Assembly (NCBI RefSeq): GCF_000149955.1
Contig: NC_030995.1
Span: 2,311,453-2,375,452 of the forward strand
DNA length: 64,000 nt
Direction of reading: 5' to 3'
DNA from: Fusarium oxysporum f. sp. lycopersici 4287
Taxonomy: Eukaryota; Ascomycota; Sordariomycetes; Hypocreales; Nectriaceae
Shown piece by piece: positions 1 through 11,806 of this stretch (position 1 is its first letter; every line of letters begins with the position of its first letter). The notes beneath the pieces are model-generated. The model had not been told where the DNA came from and ran no database searches. It saw only the letters and a program-made list of their open reading frames with translations. The position numbers and the translations under genes were made by a program.

Positions 1-57
1 AACTGAGGTTGGTATGTTATAGCATGGAGTGCTTATTATCCATATCAGCCAAAAACA

Positions 58-65
58 TATATAAG
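58..65 (+). promoter_or_regulatory. TATA-like element before the pectate lyase gene
   Basis: TATATAAG lies 110-117 bases before the ATG at 175, a usual distance for a fungal core promoter. The call rests on sequence and position only. Confidence 0.4.
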
Positions 66-174
66 CAGCAATTTCATCCTAATCTCTACCTCTCTCATCT
101 CTTGCCAATACGTTTTGAGCTTGTACTCTTGCCTTTGACCCTTACCAGGACTGAAGTCGCATCTCGAATTCATC

Positions 175-1237
175 ATGAAGGCCTCACTACTCCTATCTCT
201 CCTCCCCGTCGCCCAAGCCGCCGTCATTGACACCCGTCAGTCCAAGACCGGCGATGGCAAGCAAGGTGATACCGACGCCACCCAAGGAGATCTCAGCCAG
301 AGGCCACCACCACGCTTCCCCTTCCCCATTACCAAGTTCCCCGTCGCCAAGGAGACAGTCGTCCTAAAGAATGCCAAGTACATCATGCCTGGCGAGGTCT
401 TCGATGGCAAGATGAAGCGCTATGAACGACCTGAGGGAAGCTGTAATGAACAAGCTGAGGGCACTGATGCTGATGCTGTGTTCAACTTATTGCCCGGTTC
501 GACTATTCGAAATGTCATCATTGGAAAGAACCAGGCTGAGGGTATCCATGCTTTGGGTGATGCCTGGGTTGAGAATGGTGAGCAGCTTTAGTTGTCTTTG
601 ACTGGCTTATACTAACTTGTGCAGTTTGGTGGGAGGACGTTTGTGAAGATGCTCTCACGTCCAAGGGCCTGAACACCCAGTTGAGGGTCATTGGCGGTGG
701 AGCCCGAAGCGCAACAGATAAGGTATGCAAGAAGTATAGCGAGAACGCCGATTTTCTAATCATTCGCAGATCTTCCAAGACAACTCGCTTGGTGGCAAGT
801 ACAACATCACCGGCTTCTACGCTGAGGGTTTCGGAACCTTCTACCAGTCTTGCGGCAACTGCCTCAACCAAGCCAAGCGCAACGCCACGATTCAGAACGT
901 CATTGCCGTTGACGGTCTCAGAATGGGCATCGTAAGAATCACTTCCACCAAGAACCTCGAATGTTTCTAACAGGTTTAGATCAACCCCAACTACGGTGAT
1001 GAGTTCCGTCTCAAGAATGCTCAAATCGACAACGTCACCAGCATTGTTGACAAGGAAATCGGCAACAACGTGCAGACTGTTCCATACTATATCGGAAACG
1101 GACCCGATGAGAAGTATGCTTTGTATAACGAGACAAGGGATAACATTACAAAGTTCAAGGGCAAGGTTACGAATGCGTATGAGCCCGAGGATCCTTATGA
1201 GTGGCTTGAAGAGTTCTGGCCCGAGGGCTTCAACTAA
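175..1237 (+). CDS. Secreted pectate lyase, polysaccharide lyase family 3
   Basis: PL3 enzymes cleave de-esterified pectin by calcium-dependent beta-elimination outside the cell. I read four exons: 175-577, 625-722, 770-931 and 980-1237, giving 306 residues. All junctions are GT-AG and keep phase. The start has a clear signal peptide (about residues 1-16, ending AQA). A low-complexity linker follows, then the PL3 repeat-rich core: 'GSTIRNVIIG', a 'VWWEDVCEDA' segment, 'VIGGGA', 'IFQDN' and 'GFYAEGFGTFYQSCGNC', which is typical of the single-stranded beta-helix. The length is slightly above the usual 240-260 residues because of the linker. The gene stands alone with a TATA-like element upstream. 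In plant-associated fungi this family helps degrade the plant wall. The family call is firm; its importance to the organism is inferred. Confidence 0.92.
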
Positions 1238-3257
1238 TCCAGTCAATGATGCATAGGATACCCGCGAGCACGGAAGGCGAGAAGAGCCAACCTAATGTTA
1301 ATGGAAGAGGTGTCGGTAGAACTTGTGCTCTTGCCTACATTTGGAACAAGTTCTGTTTGGTGAGATTCACAGTAGCAAAATACGAGATAAAATCATTACA
1401 TGCCACAACTTGGGACTACTTTTATATTCTTACTTCCTCCGGCTTATTAGTCCTTCTTAAATTAGCAGAAAGCGTTCTTTTCCCAGAATTTAGGCGCAAA
1501 GAGATCCTCTATTAAGCAAGTCCTAGACTCTTTCTATATCAATGCAGGATGCTCAAACTTTATACTTAAAACATTAACCCTCGACTAAGAATTTATGAGG
1601 GCGGTGGCAAGCTAAGGGGAATTAAACAACTCATAGAAGGCCGAAGCGATATTGTCACCAGGTCGTGTACAGCTCTTGAAGAAAGGACTTCAGGCCCTCA
1701 AGAGCCTTTGGAGGATTCAAGAATGTCAAATAAGAGCACATATTGAACAAGTCACTATTTGAAAGGTTTATTAAGTACGTTAACCGCTCTAGATCTAGGC
1801 TACTATCTCGGGGCTAGATTCAAACTTCGACACTATCATTTCGGGCATGCATGTTTTCTATACAAGAGACAAATTTAACCCTAGGAGCAATTTCTTCGGA
1901 TAGCTCAAGAATTCGTCAATGTAGACATCAAGTTTCTCCAAGTATTTCAGCCAAGTCTGACTGTCTTGTCAATATCCATTTTGTTGATTCGCAACGCAAT
2001 AATCTTCCTTGGAATCAACCTCCTACCCTACTGTAGACCACGGAGAGCAAAAATATCTATTCAAGAGAAGACGTGTTCTCTTTATGCGATTTGTTTACAA
2101 CACTGGAAAGGCCAGACGCTGAAGTGACATATCACTATATATATATGATGATGTTGACAACAATATTGGAGAACGCATACGCATAGATCTTTTGAATGTT
2201 CAGGTAGCAGGCTGAAGCGAACTTTCCTATCCTACAGCTTATTCGTCATATCTAAGCATTCCAAATCACTGGGATTTGTCGCTATATCGTCGGGTTACAC
2301 AGAACGGTGATGTAACGTGAACCCTCTTCAGTATTTGTCACGCAACAAAATAATGTCACTGGAGGACTGGTCCTTCAAGGTCTACGTGGTCCGAAATGTC
2401 CGAGTGCTGCACAACACATGCATAATATCATCTTGTATCGATAAGAAGGGTCTAAGGGTCCTCATCCATGACAATATCTTCCCCGCCTAACCGTTACACT
2501 ACTGACTCAGAAGAGGGGCAATTAACACTCAACTGCAACTTGCATTGGACAAAGAGTATTATCAAAGCATGCGTCAGTGAGTAGTGTCTCACCGAGGCCT
2601 TCAAAAAGTGCCATCGCTTCATCCGCCAATCGGAATATCGGGATCCCTGTTCTGCTCACCAAGGGTCTGGCATCAGTGCCGACCCGCAACGATAACATCA
2701 TCAAGCCACGAAAAAATAACCTCAACTCAGCGGTCAATAAATCCCCGACTAGACACTAACCGTCGGTAGATCTCCATCTTTTCACATCGCCGTAACATTC
2801 GAACTGGGGTGTTTTGCTGAGAAAGATGGTGACCACAGCTTACTAAACCCTGCGTGAAGCGGGGACTGCATGATGACAAACCCGCGCCAAAGGCTTACGG
2901 TACACCTTCAACTGGGTCTTGCAGCGGGCCGACCTTATGCATATTCGTATTGCTTCTCGTGGCGCCGTGGTGGCTTGGACCAATATGCGTGAGGATAGCT
3001 TCGGCCGACTGAGGCGGACTTCATTTCCGACTGTGCATTTGGGCATGGATTGGCGTTGGAATCAAGGGCCTTTCACTCCAGGATCTTACAGCATGCAAAG
3101 ATTGCAGTATGCAGAATTCAGAACGTGCATGTGAAGTATTTGAGGTTGAGTTCTTGAGTATATATAGCTGGATATCAACCCGAGTTAGAGGAAGTTCGTC
3201 AGGTTCAATAGCCATCTCACAGCTCCAGTACCAACCAGCAACCCAAGGCTTTCGACA
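1238..3257. other. Intergenic region, about 2.0 kb, no gene seen
   Basis: Only short chance ORFs occur here. There is an AT-leaning stretch around 1560-2200 with a short TA repeat near 2136-2147. I see no protein similarity, tRNA or clear repeat family. Confidence 0.6.
3159..3167 (+). promoter_or_regulatory. TATA-like element before the isochorismatase-fold gene
   Basis: TATATATAG lies 91-99 bases before the ATG at 3258, with a CT/CA-rich leader between them. Confidence 0.4.
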
Positions 3258-4083
3258 ATGAAGTTCAGTGCCATTATCGCCGCTGGCGTCCTCTCTGTTT
3301 CTGCTCTTGCTAAGAGCGGTTACAAGTATGAGCGCCTTGACAAGAACGATGCCGTGAGTTATCCGGCACCATCTGTTACTTCATGATGCTAACAGTTTTA
3401 GGTTCTCCTCGTGGTCGATATCCAGGAAGGCCTTTACCAATTGACCAGAGATTGGGATCCTACTCTGTATCATCACCAGTCTATGGCTCACGCTGCTCTT
3501 GGTCAGGCTTTCGACATGCCTGTTATCCTGACTACCTCCGCCGATCAGGGTAAGTCCTCAACCCTGTCTTATCTCAAAAATTCTTACTGACAACTCAGGC
3601 CCCAACGGTCCTCTCATGCGAGAGATCCGCGAAATGTACCCCAAGGCCCCTCTCGTCCAACGCCAAGGCCAAGTCAACGCCTGGGACAGTGAAGAGTTCC
3701 GCGACGCCGTCAAGGCCACCAACAAGTCCCAGGTTATCCTCGCCGGCATCACCACCGACGTCTGCACCACCTTCCTCGCTCTCTCCCTCCGTGATGCGGG
3801 TTACTCCGTCTGGGCCAACATGGAAGCATCCGGCACTACAACCCCTCTTATCCGTGACATTTCCAACGATCGCATGCGCGATGCTGGTGTTCAAGTTGTG
3901 AGCTTGTTCTCCATTGTCTGTGAGCTGATGCGTGATTGGAGGAACAAGCCTGGTGCTAAGGAGATCTACCCTTGGCTTGGACAGTACTACCCTGCTGCTG
4001 GTTACATGGCTCGTGGCCATGCTGCGGCTATTACTAACGGCACTATCCAGCCTGGTGAGGATGGATATACTCACTATCCTTAG
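3258..4083 (+). CDS. Secreted isochorismatase-fold (YcaC/nicotinamidase-like) hydrolase
   Basis: Cysteine hydrolases of this fold act on amides or related small molecules; the substrate here is unknown. Three exons (3258-3353, 3402-3549, 3599-4083) give 242 residues. Residues 1-18 form a signal peptide (MKFSAIIAAGVLSVSALA), which is unusual because most family members are cytosolic. The catalytic aspartate sits in 'VLLVVDIQEG' just after intron 1. The nucleophilic cysteine is in 'AGITTDVCTTFLALS', the family's standard position, followed by 'LRDAGYSVW'. A C-terminal extension of about 40 residues is rich in Tyr and Ala. Secreted isochorismatases are known in some plant pathogens, where they have been linked to lowering host salicylate. 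That role is only a possibility here, since sequence alone does not separate the subfamilies. Confidence 0.85.
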
Positions 4084-4860
4084 AGCTAGATTGATTTCTG
4101 GTATTGGCAGTGTCGTTACCTAGATGGATAATGACTTGCTCTGGGAGCTGGCTTGAAAGGCAGCTGGATAGTCTTCAACTCCCAAAACAACCATCTCTGT
4201 CCCCATTTGGAGGAGATGGTTTCATATAGACTTTGCTTCATTCTTCTTCAACTTTAACAATGAATACACGATCATTGATTCTAGACTTCCTTTCCCCTAC
4301 ATAAGTGACTCCATTTGACTAACATGTCTAAAAATCTACGCATTCTTCGAACTCGCCCGACGGCAACAATATGCAAGAAAACGGTCAGTAAAACATTTGC
4401 GATCACGAAGCCTTTATTACGCCGTCGGATTATAAGTCTCACCATGTATTCCGCTCTCATCAACCCACGGATGACCAAGCTCTGAAGCGCCGCGGGGCCC
4501 GATCTGCCTTGTGAATCACAACCCTCTTGAATGAGGGTAAGAAATCATGAGACCAGGCCTACCAGGGCATTCCTGGTAACGGCCGCGAGCACAGGTCAGA
4601 TATGACTACTGCCAATAATTTAAGCTTAACAGACTACCTAATGGCACGGAATCTGACATCTCGGTCTGTATTGGTAGGCCGCCAATCAGACCACCTTAGC
4701 CAAGATGACAGCACCTGATCATGTGCCACCAACACGTTGTCGTCAGCCATAACCCCAAAGACCAGCAACTCTATAAAGTCTCGCTAACGGCACTCATGCA
4801 ATATTAGATCGTGGCCCATAATTATCATACTTACCAAGAGTCAGTCTAGAAATTGCAGCT
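4084..4860. other. Intergenic region with promoter of the MDR gene
   Basis: No gene is visible. A CTATAAAG motif near 4771-4778 lies about 85 bases before the next ATG and may be its TATA element. Confidence 0.5.
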
Positions 4861-5904
4861 ATGGCATCGAATAGCACGCTCCCTCTCACCATGCGCGCCA
4901 CACAATGGCGCTCAATCAAAGGCGGCATCGACAAGAACTTAACCCTCATTACCGACGCGAAGCTCCCCAAGAATGCTTCATCGCTTCCTAAAGGAAAAAC
5001 CCTCGTCAGGGTCGCATACGCATCGGTCAATCATCTCGACTACAAAGTCGCCGAGATGCCTCTCACTAACTTCATGTTCTCCAAACCCGTCACGCCAGGT
5101 CTTGACTTCTCCGGCACCATAGTCTCCACGACACTGGATGAGTTTCAGTCCGGTCAGAAGGTATTTGGAAGAACAGAGCTACCAACTGGTGGAACTCTTG
5201 CAGAGTATGTTGTTGTTGGGAGCAAGGGAATGGCACCGTTGCCAGATGGTGTTGAGCTTAGAGATGCAGCTTGTTTGGGGATATGTGGCACAACGGCTTT
5301 GCAGTGCATGTCGCCATTTGTGAAAGAGGGGGATAGGGTGTTTATTAATGGTGGTAGTGGAGGTGTTGGAGTTTTTGCGATTCAAGTTGCCAAAGCTTTG
5401 GGGTGTTCCCATGTCACGGTCACTTGCTCCGCTTCGAATGCCGAGTTCTGTCGAAGCCTTGGTGCTGATGAGACTATTGATTACCAGTCTGAAGATCCGA
5501 TTGAAGTGCTGAAGAAGAAGGAGGATAAGTTTGACTTCATTCTTGACACGGTCTTCAACGATCCAGATCTCTACTGGCAGTCCCATCAGTATCTCAAACC
5601 CGACGGGCAGTATGTTTGCGTTGGTCTACCACCACGCTTTCAGACCTTCAAATCCCTACTTACTATCAACCTGTTACCGAGATGGTTGGGTGGTGGGAAG
5701 AGAAAGTTCAAGTATCATTCTGTGACGGCGAACAGGAAGGACTTTGGGCAGGTTGCAGATTGGATGAAGGATGGGAAGATCAAGGCTGTTATTGAGGAGG
5801 AGTTTGGGCTGGAGGATGCGGGGAGGGCGTATGCGAGGTTGAAGGAGGGGAGGACGAGAGGGAAATTGGTTGTGCGTGTTGGAAGTGAAGCTGGTGTTGA
5901 TTGA
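4861..5904 (+). CDS. MDR-superfamily quinone-oxidoreductase-like protein, zinc-free
   Basis: Intronless, 347 residues. It is a medium-chain dehydrogenase/reductase expected to transfer hydride from NADPH to a quinone, enone or similar substrate. The N-terminal GroES-like domain covers roughly residues 15-140 ('ASVNHLDYKVAEM', 'PGLDFSGTI'). The Rossmann domain starts near residue 160, where 'INGGSGGVGVFAIQVAK' is the dinucleotide-binding loop. The cysteine clusters of zinc alcohol dehydrogenases are missing, so it belongs with the zinc-independent QOR/RTN4IP1-like group. The protein ends 'EGRTRGKLVVRV', typical of this group. It converges on the Zn2Cys6 gene at 6173-7555. The substrate cannot be told from sequence. 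The ATG at 4861 is preferred over the internal Met at residue 11. Confidence 0.88.
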   Translation: MASNSTLPLTMRATQWRSIKGGIDKNLTLITDAKLPKNASSLPKGKTLVRVAYASVNHLDYKVAEMPLTNFMFSKPVTPGLDFSGTIVSTTLDEFQSGQKVFGRTELPTGGTLAEYVVVGSKGMAPLPDGVELRDAACLGICGTTALQCMSPFVKEGDRVFINGGSGGVGVFAIQVAKALGCSHVTVTCSASNAEFCRSLGADETIDYQSEDPIEVLKKKEDKFDFILDTVFNDPDLYWQSHQYLKPDGQYVCVGLPPRFQTFKSLLTINLLPRWLGGGKRKFKYHSVTANRKDFGQVADWMKDGKIKAVIEEEFGLEDAGRAYARLKEGRTRGKLVVRVGSEAGVD

Positions 5905-6172
5905 TAAGGTATGATTGGATCATGGAGGTCATGGAATGACCTGACCAAGGGAAATATCGAGATGGACTTTTGAGGGACATGCTACGATCATTTTGGGTAT
6001 GGAAAGAAGAATAATGATGGCAAAAGGCTACAACGGGTTATCACTACTGGTAGTTGGATCTCTAATCCAAATTGAACAGAGATTTATTATTTCGGCACCG
6101 GGAAGACGATTTTCATAAACCCAAGCTTCCTATATAGACTCCGCCTCCAACGCCAGTAGTATACAGACGAGC

Positions 6173-7555
6173 TCAGAGAATAATAGCCTGAGGATTCAAA
6201 TTCGAAAACATCTGATTCCACATCATATCCTCCTCGGGTGCTCGTTTCCAAATATCCTCCAACACCGCGATGACTGAATGGACCGAAGCAAATCGTATCT
6301 CATCATAAATAAATCCTGCAAGACCACGCACTAGACGCTGTTGCTTTGGGCATTGTGAGTGCGCTCCTGCTATGCAGATAGGTAGTACAGCGCAGTTGAG
6401 AATTTTCGACGGTTTCTGGATACTGAAGATACAGTCGAGACAAGATTGGGTATGTTGCTGGACGAGGGCATGGTTTGCTGGTAGACCGCAGACAGCTCGG
6501 TACAAGTAGATTAGTGCGGCATGCTGGAAGATGCGAACGAGGCTAAAGGCTTGTGCTGATTCTGTGTCGCATTCGGTTGACGGTGTATCAACAGGTGATG
6601 AACGAGGCGACGTCAAATCTTCAATAGCCAATGAAGCATACGTCGGCCTCAAAGCCGCTTCGAAGATGCGTATCCTCTCAATCGAGAACTCTTCGACCAT
6701 CCGTGTCGTCGCATCAAGATAAAACGCCATACCCGAAATTTGCTGAAAGACCGTTGACAAGGAGCAATAACCTTGTGTATCTCGTCCCCACCAAACGGGT
6801 CCTCGGTCAACGACCTCCCAGATCGCCGGCGGGAATGATGGTGGTTTTCCTGTAAGCATAGCGCTTGTGAGATCTGTCGTCGCAAATTCTGATAGCATCA
6901 TATGAAGCGGATCCTGGCCTGTACCTAGTACAGTGGTCATGCCGCCGAGTTGGTTGACGATGGCCAAGACTCCGTCTCTGTGACTTGACGTCGATGCTGA
7001 TGATTGCGCGCATTCGAGGAATCCATCATGGAAGTAAAGTAACAGCACCGCAAATAGCAACGTCTGCAAAGGACCATCTTCTTTCGAACAACATCCATCG
7101 ACCTCTTCTCTCAGCGCAGCCAAGCATTCCATCCTCTTCACGTTCAAAATACTCCGACTGTTCCGTCCATCCTGCAACCACCGATGCGAATCAGCAAGAA
7201 CACACGTCGCAAGTAACACAACACGATGCTGCAGCGCAACAAAAGTAGGTGGTGCACAAGGTTTCGAAGCAGTCGTCAACAAAGGCCAGAACCTTCCGTG
7301 AAAGTAATCCAACGAGCGCTTCTCGTATACTGCTAGTGACGCAGCGAGTTGCTCATCGCGCGTGGTAATCTGATATATCGCCGGGACCGTAACAGCAGGC
7401 CGTGTACTCCAGCGAATGAGCCGTTCGTTATAATCACATGCAGCTCCGACTTTGGCGCAGCGCGAACAGGTTGGTTTTGCGAGATCGCATTTAATTCTGC
7501 GCTTTTTGCAGGGCCAGCATGAGCCCTCTACTACACGAACGCGAGTCTTTGGCAT
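6173..7555 (-). CDS. Zn2Cys6 transcription factor
   Basis: Single-exon regulator of 460 residues. The binuclear zinc cluster lies at the N terminus with cysteines at 13, 16, 23, 30, 33 and 40, the classic C-x2-C-x6-C-x6-C-x2-C-x6-C spacing, and basic residues KKRRIK between C16 and C23. The rest resembles the fungal_trans_2 middle region: the segment from about 85 to 160 ('RSLDYFHGRFWPLLTT') and the C-terminal 'QHAALIYLYRAVCGLP' are typical. No partner pathway is adjacent except the convergent MDR gene and, 2.4 kb beyond, the P450, so its targets are unknown. The start at 7555 places the zinc cluster near the N terminus as usual. Confidence 0.9.
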   Translation of the reverse strand: MPKTRVRVVEGSCWPCKKRRIKCDLAKPTCSRCAKVGAACDYNERLIRWSTRPAVTVPAIYQITTRDEQLAASLAVYEKRSLDYFHGRFWPLLTTASKPCAPPTFVALQHRVVLLATCVLADSHRWLQDGRNSRSILNVKRMECLAALREEVDGCCSKEDGPLQTLLFAVLLLYFHDGFLECAQSSASTSSHRDGVLAIVNQLGGMTTVLGTGQDPLHMMLSEFATTDLTSAMLTGKPPSFPPAIWEVVDRGPVWWGRDTQGYCSLSTVFQQISGMAFYLDATTRMVEEFSIERIRIFEAALRPTYASLAIEDLTSPRSSPVDTPSTECDTESAQAFSLVRIFQHAALIYLYRAVCGLPANHALVQQHTQSCLDCIFSIQKPSKILNCAVLPICIAGAHSQCPKQQRLVRGLAGFIYDEIRFASVHSVIAVLEDIWKRAPEEDMMWNQMFSNLNPQAIIL

Positions 7556-9922
7556 TGTCGATAATTGTATTCGGGGTTTGATAGTTGGAGGGTAAAGTTG
7601 GGGATTCGCTGGTCGTTGGTATTAACGTTGTTGAGATATGCCAAGGCCTGAAACAAGTCACGGGCCCAGCGATCCGGAGGCAGATAAGGGAGAGATTGCG
7701 CGGGGAACAAGGTGAATGTCCGGCCAAGCCTCCACAATTCAAACCCCGCTTGAGAATGGGCAATCTAGTTACTTGTTTGAGATTAGTGTCTGATATCATT
7801 GCGAGTCATGGTTGGTTGGCTGAGCGGGGTTACGAGTTTGAGTGCTGGACGATTGGCCCAGCTTTAGAACGGACGAGTCATGGTAAGGCGTAGGGTAGCT
7901 AAGATCAATGTGGATTCGGGGAAATGGATGTTGGTGTTAGTTTAAAGCTTTAGAGAATGGTAAAAGATATGGATTGAGTCTAAGTAAGAATTATAACAAC
8001 TCTTGTTTCAAAATCTGTTATCATCACTGTGTTTATAGCTCTTCTCCTTGGCAACTTGCCACATGAACAACAGCAAGAACTACTACGGTCTGTAAAATAA
8101 TATTGATCGCCCATCATTATAGTACAGAGCCCGTCCATGTAATCTTACACCTGCCGCCATTGGGAGACATGGAGGATTGTGATAATGCGTTAATCGGCTC
8201 GAATCGAGGGCAGAGTGGGATGCTCATCTACTAGCTGTTTACCACAGAAGCCCTCAAGCTCCATTGAAACAACCTGTGTCTAATTATCATCTAGTTGATC
8301 AGTTTTCTTGCAATTGGAAATCATCTATATAAAGTAAAAGAACAATATAATTTTCCATCTAGAACTACATTTATTTTCTATCTCTTCTTAACATGGTATG
8401 GTTAGCATCAGACGCAACTATAGCTATTTGCTCTGGAACCATCAGATGCACCGTCCAATTCTCTGGTCTTAGCGGTTACAAGACCTCCGGTATATTTAGA
8501 AGTAACTTAGATGCCCATGTGACTCAGAAAGCCGCCGCTTTGACAATGACTGACGCTGATGCTCTGGTGCTTGAACCAGATGGTGACTATGTTGGCGAAT
8601 GCTCACTGATTGCGAGTTGTAACTGTAGTTTTCTGGCACTGTAACTTGCATAACATACTGTGTGTGATGAGCGACGTTGGAAGTCCTGACATCATATTAG
8701 CACCATTGGCTATTTTCCTCTGCAGGCAATAACACTGAACCGCACCACCGCAGCGCCCTAGTAGCTTCACCTGACAGTGGGCAACCCATTTCCCTATCGC
8801 ACACACGGAAGAGGGGTTGCGTCGAGTATGAATGTGTATAAGGAAGGTGTCAGCGGGGAAGGTGATATATGTCGATGGATGCACATAAATGGCACAGAAT
8901 GGGGCTATCACATATTCCGGGTCAGCGGAGGAAGAGCCCAGCGGCCCGAGCCGTCAGGAATCAGCGTTTATTATGGAAACAGTTGATATGTATTACAAAT
9001 GTCACCACTATTATGAATTATGTAGTAAATATTTACAACAGTGAGAAGAATATGGAAGTTCTCACAACCTGCTTCATAAGGGCTATGGCTTGCTTAGCAT
9101 AGAACAGTCATGAGTTACAAAGTATAGGATTCCCTGCCGGTCTGTTTGATGATAAGACATGTCGTTGTGTCTCCAATTACTTCCCATTGAGTCTCCTCGT
9201 CGACCAGCACATGCATATACGGGTATTGCACCATCGGCCCATCATTGATATGCGTACATATGATATGATATTTAGAAGTGTATGGATTGGTTTAAATCCG
9301 AATTTGTGTTTGTGATATGCATGCAGCACAAAAAATGGAAACATGTCTCTTGCAGCCACCCAGTCACGTTCAAGAGCTCAATACATCCTCTCTGATTTTC
9401 AAATGCTAGCGTTATTGCCGCCGAGTGGGACCCAACTTGCACCCAATGCGACACGGAAGACTAACGTAATCGCGCATACTCTCACATATGATCTAAGTGC
9501 ATGGTCCATGGTCGTGCATAGTACTCTCTTGCCTCTTCAACTCATCTTTGCAGCTCATGCGTGATATGCATGACAACTGGTATTTAATGCACCAAGCTTC
9601 AAACTCGAGTAGTAATGCGACCCTCTATTCTATGTATGATTCCCCTCATCAGGTATGCTAAGGGAGATCAAGACGTGGCTTTATACCCTCCCAAACCTCA
9701 TGCAGAGATGCGACAAGGGCATGGTCTCGTCGTGGTTTGGCACACGTGAGTTTGGCCATAATGTGTCCTGAAGCAACGTGACATAGAATTGCTTTTGGCT
9801 CATAGGCATACGTGTATATCTACAGATCTCTCTCTTACGTTCATGGTCTTGAAACCGACGTCAAGAGCTCTCTGGTATCTCATTCAATCTTATTGCGTTA
9901 ACCAGAGCCAACAAACTTCACC
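7556..9922. other. Intergenic region, about 2.4 kb, with one doubtful small ORF
   Basis: Apart from the doubtful ORF at 8393-8644 listed separately, only short chance ORFs are seen. The last 400 bases precede the P450 start and should hold its promoter. Confidence 0.5.
8393..8644 (+). CDS. Doubtful small ORF, 83 residues
   Basis: I do not recognise it. It begins at an ATG 55-65 bases after a TATATAAAG motif (about 8327-8335) and a CT-rich leader, which is promoter-like. The peptide has five cysteines and no clear signal peptide or domain. It could be a remnant of a longer gene or chance coding. Confidence 0.2.
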   Translation: MVWLASDATIAICSGTIRCTVQFSGLSGYKTSGIFRSNLDAHVTQKAAALTMTDADALVLEPDGDYVGECSLIASCNCSFLAL

Positions 9923-11559
9923 ATGTTGCCTGCAATTTTTATTGTTATAGGGGTTGTTCTCGCAATAATCTACATTCGGACCAGACCTCGCAAGAATCTC
10001 CCTCCTGGTCCCAAGCCCCTCCCCGTCCTAGGCAACATCAGAGACATGCCAGATGGGACAACCCCAGAATACCAACATTGGATTAAGTTCAAAGACCTGT
10101 ACGGCCCAATCAGCCATGTCTCCATCTTCGGTCAATCCCTCATTATACTCCACGATCGTGACGCTGCGAACGCTATCCTAGAGAAAACATCAATCAAGAC
10201 ATCCGGACGACCACAGTTTATCTTCGGGAATGAAATGTGCGGCTATAACCAGATTCTAAGCTTCAAGCCATACGGGAAACTATTGAAACAACATAGAAAA
10301 TTGGTTCATCAGCAATTGGGCACTAAAACAGCAGCATCGCGATTTCGGGACGTTCAAGACGTGGAATCACGTCGGCTCCTATTGCGGATCTTGGAGAGCC
10401 CTGAGAAGTTGTCTACACATATAAAAACGCGAGTGCTTGTACTTCCCCATCAGCAGTCTCTTGCTGACTTCCCTGTTTCAGCGAAGCAAGCGCTATAATT
10501 CTGAAAATGACATATGGCTACAATCTCGAGCCGCATAAAGCCGACCCTTTGGCGCTGTTAATAGAGCATATGATGCATAATTTCTCACTCGCATTCGTCC
10601 CTATGAGTTGGCCGGTTGATGTCCTGCCGATCCTTCGGCATTTCCCAGAAACCCTACCAGGAATGTCCTTCAAGCGCATAGCCAGAGACTGGAACGCCAA
10701 TATGCGCATGGTAGTTGACGTACCGTATCACTTTGTTCGGAAGAAAATGGCAAAGCAATCTCATCGGCCATCATATGTCTCTTCGCTCATTAAGCAATAT
10801 GATGAAGGTCTGGATACAGAGAGCGAGGCTGCCATTAAGCAAACCGCCGCTGCCATGTACGCTGGAGGCGCTGATACCACTGTTTCGTCCATCCGTGGTT
10901 TTGTGCTGGCTATGTTGCTGTTCCCAGATGTTCGGAGGAAGGCACAGCAAGAGATAGATTCCATTGTTGGGACCGATAGACTTCCCCAGTTCGAAGACCG
11001 CGATAATCTTCCTTACGTCGATGCCTTGGTCAAGGAAACACTCCGATGGATCCCGGTAGCCCCAATGGGAGTCGCTCATACAGCCGACGAGGATATACAA
11101 TATAAGGGCTTCGTCATCCCCAAAGGTGCATCTTTCCTGCCAGCGGTATGGTGGTTCCTCCATGATCCAGCGATCTATTCAGACCCATCTTCTTTTGATC
11201 CGGACAGATATCTGGAACCACGAAATGAACCGCATCCCAATTTTGCCTCATTTGGGTTCGGTCGCAGAGTGTGTCCCGGAAGATTCCTCGCCGATGACAG
11301 TCTGTTTATCAGTATTTCACGTCTCCTCGCTGCCTTTGAGATAAAGAAGGCTGTCGATGGGCGTGGCAATGGAATTGAACCTGAGATAAGTATCACGCCA
11401 GGCATGATTGGTCATATTCGTGACTTCCCATATGACATCAAGCCAAGGAGCGAGAAGTATGCGGATATGATCAGACGAGTGGAGTTAGAACATCCATGGG
11501 AAGAAGGAGATGCTGGGTTGCTGGAGGAGGAGCTCTCTTTGTATGCGGTCAATGTTTAG
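9923..11559 (+). CDS. Cytochrome P450 monooxygenase
   Basis: Predicted 527-residue microsomal P450 of the OrdA/CYP64-like type. Exons are 9923-10428 and 10482-11559. An N-terminal membrane helix (about residues 2-21) is followed by the proline-rich hinge 'PPGPKPLPVLGN'. The I-helix oxygen-binding motif is 'AGGADTTVS', the ExxR motif is 'KETLRW', and the heme loop is 'FGFGRRVCPGRFLA' with its axial cysteine. The two halves are joined by a 53-base intron with a GC donor (GCGAGT at 10429) and a CTGAC branch site. Using it keeps the usual segment before the 'ILKMTYGY' strand. A GT donor at 10411 is also in phase but removes six residues. All catalytic motifs are intact. No secondary-metabolite backbone gene is in the window, so the substrate is unknown. 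Confidence 0.9.
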
Positions 11560-11806
11560 GACAATCTCGTTGGAGAGGGGATCAATAGTATGTCGAGCAC
11601 ACAAGGTCCCTTGAAGATCGCTGCATTCAAGGACGGAGAATCAAGTTTAGTTAGTAATAAGTATAATCTCCGCTTTTGTTTGTCATATCAGTTCGAAACC
11701 CAGCAAGGATGCAAAGAGTAACAGTCGAGGCAGCATTTGTGAGAGGTCATGAATATGTTCTCGATATTTTAACTATGTACCGGTATCCAGAATAAGTCTC
11801 TGACTC

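Noticed and set aside
518..1246. Long minus-strand ORF of 242 codons
   Set aside because: It is the antisense shadow of the pectate lyase exons, which have domain support and consistent splice sites.
3595..4074. 159-codon minus-strand ORF
   Set aside because: Antisense of the isochorismatase-fold exon 3; no protein-like features of its own.
10483..10509. P450 considered a split pseudogene because the first ORF stops at 10498
   Set aside because: A 53-base intron just before the stop restores a full-length protein with all motifs.
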